From Candidatus Polarisedimenticolia bacterium (GTDB lineage: Bacteria > Acidobacteriota > Polarisedimenticolia > Gp22-AA2): a DNA stretch of 64,000 nucleotides. The position numbers were made by a program, and so were the translations under genes. The first letter of the stretch is position 1; each line of letters starts with the position of its first letter. Location of the stretch: the NCBI GenBank assembly GCA_036001465.1, contig DASYUH010000060.1, forward strand, positions 61,714-125,713, written 5' to 3'. Under the pieces are notes generated by a model, which was not told the DNA's origin, did not search any database, and was given only the letters and a program-made list of their open reading frames with translations. Below, in pieces: positions 1 through 8,944 of the stretch.

Positions 1-2355
1 ATCGGCGCCAACAGCGCCATCTTCAGCGTGGTGAACGCGGTCCTCCTGCGGCCGCTGCCGTATCCCGAGCCCGACCGCCTCATGTCGGTCTGGCAGAACA
101 ACCGGGTGCGGGGCTGGCACCAGGACGTGGTCACGCCGCTGGACTTCATCGAGTGGAGGGACACCAGCCGCTCGTTCGCCTCCATGGCGGCCTACTTCGG
201 CGCCGGGTTCAACGTGAGGACCGGCACCGAGGTCGAACGACTGCGCGGGGCCGACGTCTCGGTCGATTTCTTCCGCGTGCTCGGCGCCCCCCCGGTCACC
301 GGGCGCGATTTTTCCGCCGCGGACGAGGGAAGCTCCGGCGGCCGCGTCGTCGTCCTCGGCCACGCCCTCTGGCAGCGCCGCTTCGGCGGCGATCCGCACG
401 CCGTCGGCTCCTCGGTGACGCTCAACAGCGAGAGCTTCACGATCGTGGGGATCGCTCCACCGGGGCTCCAGTTCCCCGAGAAGTCCGATCTCTGGACCCT
501 GGCGAAAAACCGCATCCCGACGAACCCGTTCGTGCCGGCCGACACCGACATCACCAAGATGAGGGGCCTCCACTACCTGTACGCCATCGCGCGCCTCAAG
601 GACGGCGTGCCTATGACCCAGGCCCAGGCGGAGATGGACACCATCGCCGCGCGCCAGGAGAAGGAGAACCCCCAGACCAATTCCGAGACGGGAGTCGAGA
701 TCATTCCACTGCACGAGTCGATCGTCGGCGAGGTCCGGCCGGCGCTCCTGATCTTCCTGGGGGCCGTCGGGCTGGTCCTCCTGATCGCCTGCGCCAACGT
801 CGCCAACATGTCGCTGGCGCGCGCCGCGGCGCGCCGGCGGGAGATCGCCGTCCGCACAGCGCTCGGCGCCTCTCGCCGGCGGATCGTCCGCCAGTGTCTG
901 ACCGAGAGCGTCCTTCTCTCCCTCGTCGGAGGCGCCGCCGGGCTCCTCTTCGCGCTGTGGGGCACGGACCTCCTGGCGGCCCTCGCCCCCGAGGCGATCC
1001 CGGGGGGCCAGTCGGTCGGCATCGACCTGTGGGTCCTCGGCTTCACCCTGGCCCTGTCGGTCCTGACCGGCGTCCTGTTCGGCCTGCTGCCGGCCCTGCA
1101 GGCCTCCGCCGCCGAGCCCCAGGACGTGTTGCGCGAGGGGGGACGCACGTCGTCGGCCGGACGGCGCGCGCGCCTCATGCGCGGCTCCCTGGTGGTTTCC
1201 GAGATGGCGGTCGCGCTCGTCCTCTTGACGGGGGCCGGGCTCCTGGTGAAGAGCTTCCTGCGGCTGCAGCGGATCGACCCGGGGTTGGCGATCGACCGGC
1301 TGCTGACGCTCCGCATCCGGATTCCCGACGCGCGCTACAGTCAGCAAGAGAAGCAGATCCGCTTCTACGACGACGTCCTGCGACGGATCCAGGGACTACC
1401 CGGCGTCACGGCGGCCGGTCTCACCAGCGATCTTCCGCTCGGCGGCACCGACTCCTTTCTGGGCTTCGGGATCGAGGGAAGACCCCAGGAAAAGCTGGGC
1501 CAGGGGCCCGAAGGGGGATGGCACCAGGTCAGCCCCGACTACTTCCGGACCATGGGCATTCCGCTGCTGCGCGGGCGCGGGTTCGATGCGCGCGATCTGC
1601 GGCAGGCGCCGGGGGTCGCCGTCGTGAGCCAGACGCTCGCCAGGCGCTACTGGCCCGGAGAGGACCCGATCGGCCGGCGCATCACCTTCGGGACCGACGA
1701 CAAGGGGGAGTCCTACTGGACCACCATCGTCGGTGTTGTGGCCGACGTGCGCCAGAAGGGCCTGCACGCGGAGCCCCGGCCCGAGATCTACGTGTCGTCC
1801 ATGCAATCACCGTCGCGCTACGCCACTCTGATCGTGCGGAGCGGCCTCGACCCGGCGGGCCTGGCCGCCTCGGTGCGCCGCGAGGTGCAAGGGGTCGACC
1901 CTGACATCCCCCTGTACGACGTCAAGACCATGCGCGAGGTGCTGGACGGATCGCTCGCCGCGCGGCGTTTCAACATGGCGCTTCTGGCCTTGTTCGCCGC
2001 GGTGGCGGTCCTTTTGGCAGGCGTGGGGCTGTACGGCGTCCTGGCGTACATGGTCACCCAGCGCACGCACGAGATCGGGGTCCGCATGGCGCTCGGCGCG
2101 AGGCCTCGCGACGTCCTCCGGCTGGTCGTCGGACAGGGGATGGCGCTGGCCCTCGGAGGCGTTCTCCTCGGGATCCTGGGCGCCCTGGCCCTGACGCGCG
2201 TCCTGTCGACCCTCCTGGTCGGCGTCGCGGCGACCGATCCGTGGACGTTCGGGATCGTGGTGCCGCTCCTGTCGGCGGTGGCCCTGCTCGCCTGCTACGT
2301 CCCGGCCCGCCGGGCCGCGCGGGTCGATCCCTTGATCGCGCTTCGTTACGAGTGA
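1..2355 (+). CDS. MacB/FtsX-type ABC transporter permease (ADOP-like), 5' end outside window
   Basis: The reading frame is open from base 1, and its first residues (IGANSAIFSV) align with residue 33 of the next gene, so roughly 32 N-terminal residues lie outside the window. Layout: a remnant of the first membrane helix, a large extracytoplasmic MacB-type domain, a helix near 249-270, a cluster of helices near 300-420, a second soluble domain, and three C-terminal helices near 657-770, ending in the family-typical ACYVPARRAARVDP stretch. Such long two-module permeases with no ATPase gene beside them are characteristic of Acidobacteria. The substrate is unknown; export or mechanotransmission across the envelope is inferred from MacB. 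It is a tandem paralogue of the gene 10 bp downstream. Confidence 0.9.
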   Translation: MGANSAIFSVVNAVLLRPLPYPEPDRLMSVWQNNRVRGWHQDVVTPLDFIEWRDTSRSFASMAAYFGAGFNVRTGTEVERLRGADVSVDFFRVLGAPPVTGRDFSAADEGSSGGRVVVLGHALWQRRFGGDPHAVGSSVTLNSESFTIVGIAPPGLQFPEKSDLWTLAKNRIPTNPFVPADTDITKMRGLHYLYAIARLKDGVPMTQAQAEMDTIAARQEKENPQTNSETGVEIIPLHESIVGEVRPALLIFLGAVGLVLLIACANVANMSLARAAARRREIAVRTALGASRRRIVRQCLTESVLLSLVGGAAGLLFALWGTDLLAALAPEAIPGGQSVGIDLWVLGFTLALSVLTGVLFGLLPALQASAAEPQDVLREGGRTSSAGRRARLMRGSLVVSEMAVALVLLTGAGLLVKSFLRLQRIDPGLAIDRLLTLRIRIPDARYSQQEKQIRFYDDVLRRIQGLPGVTAAGLTSDLPLGGTDSFLGFGIEGRPQEKLGQGPEGGWHQVSPDYFRTMGIPLLRGRGFDARDLRQAPGVAVVSQTLARRYWPGEDPIGRRITFGTDDKGESYWTTIVGVVADVRQKGLHAEPRPEIYVSSMQSPSRYATLIVRSGLDPAGLAASVRREVQGVDPDIPLYDVKTMREVLDGSLAARRFNMALLALFAAVAVLLAGVGLYGVLAYMVTQRTHEIGVRMALGARPRDVLRLVVGQGMALALGGVLLGILGALALTRVLSTLLVGVAATDPWTFGIVVPLLSAVALLACYVPARRAARVDPLIALRYE

Positions 2356-2365
2356 GGACGCTCCG

Positions 2366-4780
2366 ATGAGCGGCCTGCTCAGGGACCTGCGCTACGGACT
2401 TCGGACGATGCGGCGGAGCCCCGGTTTCGCGGCCGTCGCGATCCTGACCCTGGCGCTCGGCATCGGCGCCACGACGGTCATCCTGAGCGTGGCGCGCGGC
2501 GTCCTGTTCCGGCCGCTCCCCTTCCGCGAGGCCGATCGCCTCGTCCTGATCTGGGACCACCAGCCCCCCTCGTCCGACACGCCGGTCTCCTACAGCGAGT
2601 TCCTGGAATGGCGGGAGCACATCTCGTCCCTCGAGAGCGTGGCGGCGTACTTCGGCACCTCCTTCACCCTGACGGGGGAGGGCGAGGCGGAGGAGATCTG
2701 GGCCGAACGAGTCTCGGCCGCGCTCCTGCCGATGCTCGACATCGAGCCGGTCCTCGGCCGGCCGTTCCGCCCCGAGGAGGATCGCCGCGATTCGGAGCCG
2801 GTGGCGATCATCAGCCACGCCCTCTGGAAGCGCCGCTATGGCGCCGATCCGGGCATCTGCGGCCGCACGATGAACCTGAGCGGAAAGGTGTTCACCATCG
2901 TCGGGGTCCTGCCGCCGCGCGTGGCGGGGGTCCTGCCCCAGGACTCGCTCCTCGGCCAGCATCGCGACATCTGGGCGCCGCTGCGGCTGGATTCGACCGT
3001 GGCGCCGCCGGACACGCATTTCCTCAGGGTGATCGGCAGGCTGCGACCCGGAGTCCCCGCCCCGCGCGCCCTCGAGGAGGCCCGGGCGGCCGTGGCGCGC
3101 CTCGAGCGCCCCGCGGGCGCCGATCACAGCGTGAGTTTCGTGCCCCTCCAGGAGCACGTCGTCGGCCGCCTTCGTCCCGCCCTCCTGGCGCTCCTGGGGG
3201 CCGTTTCGCTTCTCCTCTTGATCGCCTGCGCGAACGTGGCCGGCCTCCTCCTGGCGCGCGCCACCGCCCGGCGGAAGGAGATCGCCCTGCGCATGGCTCT
3301 GGGGGCGGGGCGGCCGCGTCTCGTCCGGCAGCTCCTCACCGAAAGCCTGATGCTGGCGGCGCTCGGAGGGGGCGCGGGACTCCTGCTCTCCTTCTGGGGG
3401 CTCGACCTCCTCGTGGCCGCATGCCGCGACTTTCTGCCGCGGGCCGACGAGATCGCCATCGACGGCACCGCGCTCCTGATCACGATCCTGATCACCGTGG
3501 CGACCGGCATCCTGTTCGGCCTGGCGCCGGCCGCGCAGGTCGACGGCGCGGGATTGGAGCGCAGCCTGCGGGAAGGCGGGCGGTCGGCCGGGTCCGGCGG
3601 CGTGCGCCAGAGGCTCCGCGGTGCGATCGTGGTCGGCGAGATCGCCCTGTCGCTCGTCCTCCTGGTGGGCGCGGGGCTTCTGGGAAAGAGCTTTGCCCGC
3701 CTGCTGACAGCGGACAAGGGGTTCGATCCTGAAAATGTCCTGTCGTTCTCTCTCTTCCTCCCGTTCCCGTCCTATCCGCTGCCCGAGCAGCAGACCCGCT
3801 ACTTTCAGCAGGCGCTCGAGACCGTCAGCGGTCTTCCCGGCGTGACCGGCGCCGCCGCCATCAGCGAGCTGCCTCTCAGTGGAGCGGGCACCAACGGGGG
3901 GATCCACATCGAGGGGCGCACCGACCCCCCGGGATCGGAGCCTGTGGCGGAGAAGCGCATCGTCACCCCGGATTATTTCGGTGTCCTGAAGACGCCCCTG
4001 TTGAAGGGGCGGGCCTTCCTGGAAGAGGACCGCGCCTCCTCCCCCGCCGTCGCCATCGTCAACGAGGCCCTGGCGCGGCGTTTCTTTCCGGGGCAGGATC
4101 CGATCGGCCGGCGGATCGATTTCAACTGGGAGACGAAGGGCTGGCAGGAGATCGTCGGGGTGGTCGGCAACGTCAAGCAGTACGGGCTTCAGGAAGACGC
4201 CCTCCCGGCCATCTACGTCCCGCACGCCCAGCGCCCGGAGCCGGCCATGACCGTCGTCGTCCGCTCGACTCTCCCTCCGGCCGATCTCGTCCCGGCGATC
4301 CAGAGGCGGCTGGCGGCCATCGATCGGGACCGGCCGATGGTCGAGGTGCGCACGCTGGACCAGGTGGTCGCCGACTCGGTGGCCGATCGCCGCCTGCCGA
4401 TGCTCATCCTGGGAGGCTTCGCCGCGGCGGCGCTCCTGCTGGGGGCGATCGGGGTCTACGGCATCGTCGCCTACTCGGTGGCCCAGCGCACCCAGGAGTT
4501 CGGCCTCAGGATGGCGCTCGGCGCGCGCCGCGGGGACGTCGTGCGCCTGGTGCTGGGACAGGGCCTGAGGCTGGCGCTCTGGGGGCTCCTGATCGGCCTT
4601 CTCGGCGCGTTCGCCGCGGCCCGTCTCATCGCCGGGCTCCTGTTCGGAACCGGCCCGTCCGATCCGGTGACTCTCGTGGCGACCTCGTTCGTGCTGCTCG
4701 CGGTCGCCCTGCTCGCCTGTTACGTGCCCGCCCGCCGGGCGGCCCGCGTCGACCCGATGGTCGCGCTCCGTTGTGAGTAG
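2366..4780 (+). CDS. MacB/FtsX-type ABC transporter permease (ADOP-like)
   Basis: An 804-residue permease with the same architecture as its upstream neighbour. It has a short cytoplasmic N-terminus (LRDLRYGLRTMRRSPGF), a first helix near 20-45, a MacB-like periplasmic domain, central helices near 270-430, a second soluble domain and three C-terminal helices. It begins 10 bp after the preceding stop, so the two are probably co-transcribed and arose by tandem duplication. No ATP-binding subunit is encoded nearby, so its ATPase must be elsewhere or is not needed. The last 8 bases overlap the start of the M28 peptidase gene, which suggests translational coupling. Confidence 0.92.
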   Translation: MSGLLRDLRYGLRTMRRSPGFAAVAILTLALGIGATTVILSVARGVLFRPLPFREADRLVLIWDHQPPSSDTPVSYSEFLEWREHISSLESVAAYFGTSFTLTGEGEAEEIWAERVSAALLPMLDIEPVLGRPFRPEEDRRDSEPVAIISHALWKRRYGADPGICGRTMNLSGKVFTIVGVLPPRVAGVLPQDSLLGQHRDIWAPLRLDSTVAPPDTHFLRVIGRLRPGVPAPRALEEARAAVARLERPAGADHSVSFVPLQEHVVGRLRPALLALLGAVSLLLLIACANVAGLLLARATARRKEIALRMALGAGRPRLVRQLLTESLMLAALGGGAGLLLSFWGLDLLVAACRDFLPRADEIAIDGTALLITILITVATGILFGLAPAAQVDGAGLERSLREGGRSAGSGGVRQRLRGAIVVGEIALSLVLLVGAGLLGKSFARLLTADKGFDPENVLSFSLFLPFPSYPLPEQQTRYFQQALETVSGLPGVTGAAAISELPLSGAGTNGGIHIEGRTDPPGSEPVAEKRIVTPDYFGVLKTPLLKGRAFLEEDRASSPAVAIVNEALARRFFPGQDPIGRRIDFNWETKGWQEIVGVVGNVKQYGLQEDALPAIYVPHAQRPEPAMTVVVRSTLPPADLVPAIQRRLAAIDRDRPMVEVRTLDQVVADSVADRRLPMLILGGFAAAALLLGAIGVYGIVAYSVAQRTQEFGLRMALGARRGDVVRLVLGQGLRLALWGLLIGLLGAFAAARLIAGLLFGTGPSDPVTLVATSFVLLAVALLACYVPARRAARVDPMVALRCE

Positions 4781-6116
4781 GAGCGTGTCCGGGCATCCGG
4801 TCTGTGCACCCATCGCGCTGTCGGTTGCGGCCGGCGTGTTCCTTCTCGCCTGCGCGCGGCACGAGCCCCCCGTTTCCCGTGAGGCGGAGCGCGCCGTCAT
4901 CGGCGCGCAGGCGGTCAGGCGTCACGTCGAGACGCTCGCGAGCGACGTCTACGAGGGGCGGGGGGCGGGCTATCCGGGAGAGGAGAAGGCCGCGGCGTAC
5001 ATCGAGGCGCAGTTCATGGAGATCGGCCTCGTCCCCGCGGGGGATTCCGCTCCCGACGGGCGCTCCTTCCTTCAGAAGTTCCCGTTCCCTCCGCGCGGAC
5101 CGGAGGTCCCGGGCCAGATTCTGACGTCCCGCAATGTCGTCGGCCTCCTGGACGGGGACGATGCGTCCCGGCGCGACGAGATCGTCGTCCTGGGGGCGCA
5201 CCACGACGGGCAGGGCCTCGCCGGCCAGGCGGACACCGATCGCTATCCCGCCAAGGATGGTCCGGCGGACGATGCCATCTGGAACAGCGCCGACGACAAC
5301 GCGTCGAGCGTCGCCGCCCTCATCGAGGTGGCCCGGTCGATCGCGCGGGACCGGCTCCGCCACCACCGGACGCTCCTGTTCGTGACGTTCGGGGCGGAGG
5401 AGCATGCGCTCAACGGCTCGGTGCGCTTCGTGGCCCATCCACCCGTCCCGCTCGAACGGCTCGTCGCCATGGTGAACCTCGAAAAGATCGGCCGGGCGGT
5501 GGATCAGGACCTGGCCGCCGCGGCGACCGGAACGTGCGCCTGCTGGGATGCCATCCTGGCCGGGGCGAACGCCGCGACCGGCTTCAAGGTCGCCTCCGCC
5601 ATCGCGGAGGTCGTCCCGGACACGGACCACTATCCCTTCGCCGCCCGGGGGATTCCCGCCATCGTGCTCGGGACGATCCACGAGGAGGACACGCACCGCC
5701 CCTCGGATTCTTCCGACCGGATCGACTACGACAGGCTGGCCGCGCGCGCCCGGTACGCCCGCGCCGTGATCCTCGATCTGGCGAACCGGCCCGAGCCGCC
5801 GCGCTTCGCGGTCGGGAAGGGGCACGATCTGGGACTCGTCCCGGTCGTCGCGTCGGAGTCGGAGCTCCGGGTCCTGGACCTTCCCGCGGGATCGCGGGCG
5901 CTCAAGATCTCGGCGGTGATCCCGGGCCTGCGGGCCGACCGCGCGGGGCTGAGGCCCGGTGACGTGGTCTTCGGGATCAATGGCCGGGCCATGCCGAAGG
6001 ATGCGGACCGGGAGGCCCTGCAGCAGGCGGCCGACGCGTCGGCCGCTGGCGTCCGCGTCTCGGTCGCGCGGCAGGGACGGCGGGACGTGGTCGACCTCCC
6101 GCGCGGAGGCGCCTGA
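4773..6116 (+). CDS. M28-family metallo-aminopeptidase lipoprotein with C-terminal PDZ domain
   Basis: 447 residues. A GTG start overlaps the end of the permease gene. The N-terminus is a lipoprotein signal with lipobox LLAC near residue 28. The co-catalytic zinc site of M28 peptidases can be read as AHHD (about 144), DDNAS (about 173), EEH (about 210) and TDHYPF (about 285). The last 85 residues form a PDZ domain (AGLRPGDVVFGING). Expected activity is release of N-terminal amino acids from peptides at the outer surface or in the periplasm. The PDZ domain may hold substrate or a partner. Coupling to the two permeases suggests a shared envelope function, but that is inference. Confidence 0.9.
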   Translation: MSRSVSGHPVCAPIALSVAAGVFLLACARHEPPVSREAERAVIGAQAVRRHVETLASDVYEGRGAGYPGEEKAAAYIEAQFMEIGLVPAGDSAPDGRSFLQKFPFPPRGPEVPGQILTSRNVVGLLDGDDASRRDEIVVLGAHHDGQGLAGQADTDRYPAKDGPADDAIWNSADDNASSVAALIEVARSIARDRLRHHRTLLFVTFGAEEHALNGSVRFVAHPPVPLERLVAMVNLEKIGRAVDQDLAAAATGTCACWDAILAGANAATGFKVASAIAEVVPDTDHYPFAARGIPAIVLGTIHEEDTHRPSDSSDRIDYDRLAARARYARAVILDLANRPEPPRFAVGKGHDLGLVPVVASESELRVLDLPAGSRALKISAVIPGLRADRAGLRPGDVVFGINGRAMPKDADREALQQAADASAAGVRVSVARQGRRDVVDLPRGGA

Positions 6117-6160
6117 GGCCCGCGTCGGCCATGGGGTAGAATGACGCCGCCGCATCGACG

Positions 6161-7534
6161 ATGACCATGACGACCCGTTCAGCGAGCGCCCGCATCCTGG
6201 TCGCCGACGACCAGCAGGACGTGCGGGAGGCGTTGCGACTCCTCCTCAAGGGGGAGGGGTATGCCCTCGACGTCGCCTCGTCCCCCTCGGCGGTCCTCGA
6301 CCAGGCTCGCACCCGGGACTACGACGCCCTCCTGATCGATCTCAACTACACCCGCGACACCACATCCGGACGCGAGGGGCTCGATCTTCTGGGGCGCCTC
6401 CAGGCCCTCGACCCGACCCTGCCGGTCGTGGTCATGACCGCCTGGGGGAGCGTCGAGGTCGCGGTCGAGGCGATGCGGCGCGGGGCGCGCGACTTCGTGC
6501 AGAAGCCGTGGGACAACCAGCGTCTCCTGTCGATCCTGCGCACCCAGGTCGAGCTCGGCCGCGCGCTCAGGCGGGGCCGGCGCCTCGAGGCGGAGAACCT
6601 GGTCCTGCGCGGCGACGGCGGGCCCCGCCTCATCGCCGGATCGGCCGCCATGCGGCCGGTCCTGCAGATGATCGAGCGCGTCGGCCCCTCCGACGCCAAC
6701 GTCCTGATCACCGGCGAGAACGGGACAGGGAAAGGGGTCGTGGCGCAGGCCCTGCACGCCGTGTCGCGCCGCTCGACCGCCCCCCTGGTGACGGTCAACG
6801 CCGGCGGGTTCTCGGAAGGGGTGTTCGAGAGCGAGCTGTTCGGGCACGTGCGCGGGGCGTTCACCGACGCCAAGGCCGACCGCGTCGGACGCTTCGAGAT
6901 GGCCGACGGCGGGACGCTCTTCCTGGACGAGATCGCCAACCTGCCATCCGGCCTCCAGGCCAAGCTCCTGCGCGTCCTGGAGACGGGCGAGTTCGAGCCG
7001 GTCGGATCGTCGCGCACCCGCAAGACCGACGTGCGCATCGTCTCCGCCACGAACGCCGACATCGGCGCCGAGGTCGCTCAGGCGCGTTTCCGCCAGGACC
7101 TCCTGTTCCGTCTCAACACCATCGAGATCGCCGTCCCCCCCCTGCGCGACCGGCGCGAGGACCTGCCGCTCCTGGCCGCGCATTTTCTTCAGCAACACGC
7201 GGCGCACTACCGCAAGACGATCACCGGATTCGACGAATCGGCCCTGCGGGCGCTTCTCGAGCACCGCTGGCCCGGCAACGTCCGCGAGCTGGATCACGCC
7301 GTCGAGCGGGCCGTCCTGATGAGCCCCGGGCCCCTGGTCCGCGTCTCCGACCTGGCGCTGCGGCCCTCCGCCGACGGCCAGCCGAGTCTCGAGGAGATGA
7401 GCCTCGAGGAGGTGGAGTCCTTCCTGATCCGCAAGACTCTGGCGCGCTGCGACGGCAACGTCAGCCAAGCCGCCGACGCCCTCGGCCTGAGCCGGAGCGC
7501 CCTCTACCGCAGGTTGCAGCGGTACGGGTTGTGA
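6161..7534 (+). CDS. NtrC-family sigma-54-type response regulator
   Basis: 457 residues: receiver domain about 10-125 with the phospho-acceptor Asp in LLIDLNY (about 59) and the conserved Lys in FVQKPW; AAA+ domain about 160-385 with Walker A GENGTGKG; a Fis-type helix-turn-helix at the C-terminus (VSQAADALGLSRSALYRRL). The sigma-54 contact loop reads GAFTDA instead of the canonical GAFTGA, so activation of sigma-54 promoters is uncertain. The stop overlaps the GTG start of the histidine kinase, which makes this an operonic two-component pair. A -10-like TAGAAT lies at 6137-6142, 18 nt before the ATG. The regulated genes are unknown; the neighbouring permeases and peptidase are candidates. 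Confidence 0.93.
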   Translation: MTMTTRSASARILVADDQQDVREALRLLLKGEGYALDVASSPSAVLDQARTRDYDALLIDLNYTRDTTSGREGLDLLGRLQALDPTLPVVVMTAWGSVEVAVEAMRRGARDFVQKPWDNQRLLSILRTQVELGRALRRGRRLEAENLVLRGDGGPRLIAGSAAMRPVLQMIERVGPSDANVLITGENGTGKGVVAQALHAVSRRSTAPLVTVNAGGFSEGVFESELFGHVRGAFTDAKADRVGRFEMADGGTLFLDEIANLPSGLQAKLLRVLETGEFEPVGSSRTRKTDVRIVSATNADIGAEVAQARFRQDLLFRLNTIEIAVPPLRDRREDLPLLAAHFLQQHAAHYRKTITGFDESALRALLEHRWPGNVRELDHAVERAVLMSPGPLVRVSDLALRPSADGQPSLEEMSLEEVESFLIRKTLARCDGNVSQAADALGLSRSALYRRLQRYGL

Positions 7535-8895
7535 ACGGCAGGACCGGCCCGCCAAGACGCCGCCGGGCGCGCGATCCGGTCCTCTCCCACGAGCGTCGCG
7601 TCCTCCTGCAGGCCTTCCTGACCGGGGCGGCCGGCGTCGTCGTGTCGCTGGCGATCCTCTGGACGGGCGATTTCAGCGCCAAGGTCCAGTGGACCCTCTC
7701 GGCGATCATCCTGGTGGCCTGGATCGGCTTCGCCTTCGCGGTGCGCGAGCGCGTCGTGCGGCCGCTCCAGATCGCCAGCAACCTCCTGGCGGCCCTGCGC
7801 GAGGGGGACTTCTCCATCCGCGCGCGCGGCGCGCGGCACGACGACGCCCTCGGGGAGGTGATGCTGGAGGTGAACGCGCTCGCCGAGACGCTGCGCCAGC
7901 AGCGCCTCGGCGCGCTCGAGGCGACGGCCCTCCTGCGCAAGGTCATGGAGGAGATCGATGTCGCGGTCTTCGCCTTCGATGGCGACGACCGCCTGCGGCT
8001 GGCCAACCGCGCGGGCGAGCGGCTCCTGGCGCGGCCGATCGAGCGGCTGATCGGCGCGGACGCCGCCGAGCTGGGGCTCGGCGCCTGCCTGCGCGCCAAC
8101 GCGGAGCCGATCCTCGACCTGGCGTTCCCCGGGCGCACCGGGCGCTTCGAGGTCCGCCGCGGCACCTTCCGCCAGGGAGGGCTGGCGCACCAGCTCCTGG
8201 TGCTTTCGGATGTCAGCCGCGCCCTGCGCGAGGAGGAGCGCCAGGCCTGGCAGCGGCTGATCCGCGTGATGGGGCACGAGCTGAACAACTCCCTGGCGCC
8301 GATCAAGTCGCTCGCGGGGAGCCTCGAGCAGCTGATCGGCCGCGACCCGAAGCCCGCCGACTGGGAGGACGACATGCGGCGCGGGCTGGGGGTGATCGCC
8401 ACGCGCTCCGAGTCGCTCAGCCGCTTCATGGACGGCTACGCCCGCCTCGCCCGCCTGCCGCCCCCGCGCTTCCAGAGCGTCGAGGTCGGCCCGCTCGTGA
8501 GGCGGGTCGCCTCCCTCGAGACGCGGCTGAGCGTCTCCCTGGTCCCGGGGCCCGAGACGACCCTCAAGGCCGACGCCGACCAGCTCGAGCAGCTGCTGAT
8601 CAACCTGGTGCGAAACGGCGTGGACGCCGCCCTCGAGACGGGCGGTGGCGTGCGCTTCGGCTGGCGCCGGGTGAACGGCGCCCCGGCCACCCTCGAGGTC
8701 TTCGTGGAGGACGACGGCCCGGGCGTGCCGAACAGCTCGAACCTGTTCGTGCCGTTCTTCACCACGAAGCAGCAGGGGTCGGGGATCGGGCTGGTGCTGA
8801 GCCGCCAGATCGCCGAGGCCCACGGCGGCACCCTGACCCTGCTGAACCGGGACCCCGAGCCGGGCTGCCGTGCCCGGCTGCGGCTGCCGCTCTAG
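7531..8895 (+). CDS. NtrY-like sensor histidine kinase
   Basis: 454 residues from a GTG that overlaps the response regulator's TGA. Two membrane helices fall near 25-70, followed by a HAMP-like linker, a PAS-like segment (about 130-235), the dimerisation box with phospho-acceptor His in GHELNNSLAPIK (about 248), and a C-terminal ATPase domain with LLINLVRNGVDAA (N box), EDDGPGVP (G1) and GSGIGL (G2). It should autophosphorylate and pass phosphate to the adjoining regulator. There is almost no periplasmic loop between the helices, so sensing is probably cytoplasmic or within the membrane. An open frame continues upstream but is antiparallel-type noise; the coupled GTG is the best start. Confidence 0.92.
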   Translation: MNGRTGPPRRRRARDPVLSHERRVLLQAFLTGAAGVVVSLAILWTGDFSAKVQWTLSAIILVAWIGFAFAVRERVVRPLQIASNLLAALREGDFSIRARGARHDDALGEVMLEVNALAETLRQQRLGALEATALLRKVMEEIDVAVFAFDGDDRLRLANRAGERLLARPIERLIGADAAELGLGACLRANAEPILDLAFPGRTGRFEVRRGTFRQGGLAHQLLVLSDVSRALREEERQAWQRLIRVMGHELNNSLAPIKSLAGSLEQLIGRDPKPADWEDDMRRGLGVIATRSESLSRFMDGYARLARLPPPRFQSVEVGPLVRRVASLETRLSVSLVPGPETTLKADADQLEQLLINLVRNGVDAALETGGGVRFGWRRVNGAPATLEVFVEDDGPGVPNSSNLFVPFFTTKQQGSGIGLVLSRQIAEAHGGTLTLLNRDPEPGCRARLRLPL

Positions 8896-8944
8896 AATGG
8901 GTGGACGGGCTCCCGGCCGCACGGGACCCTGGGACGAGGGAGAC

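Noticed and set aside
2054..4900. Very long open frame on the reverse strand opposite the second permease
   Set aside because: It is an antisense shadow in GC-rich DNA; its translation is Arg/Gly/Asp/Gln-rich without domains, while the forward frame is a clear permease.
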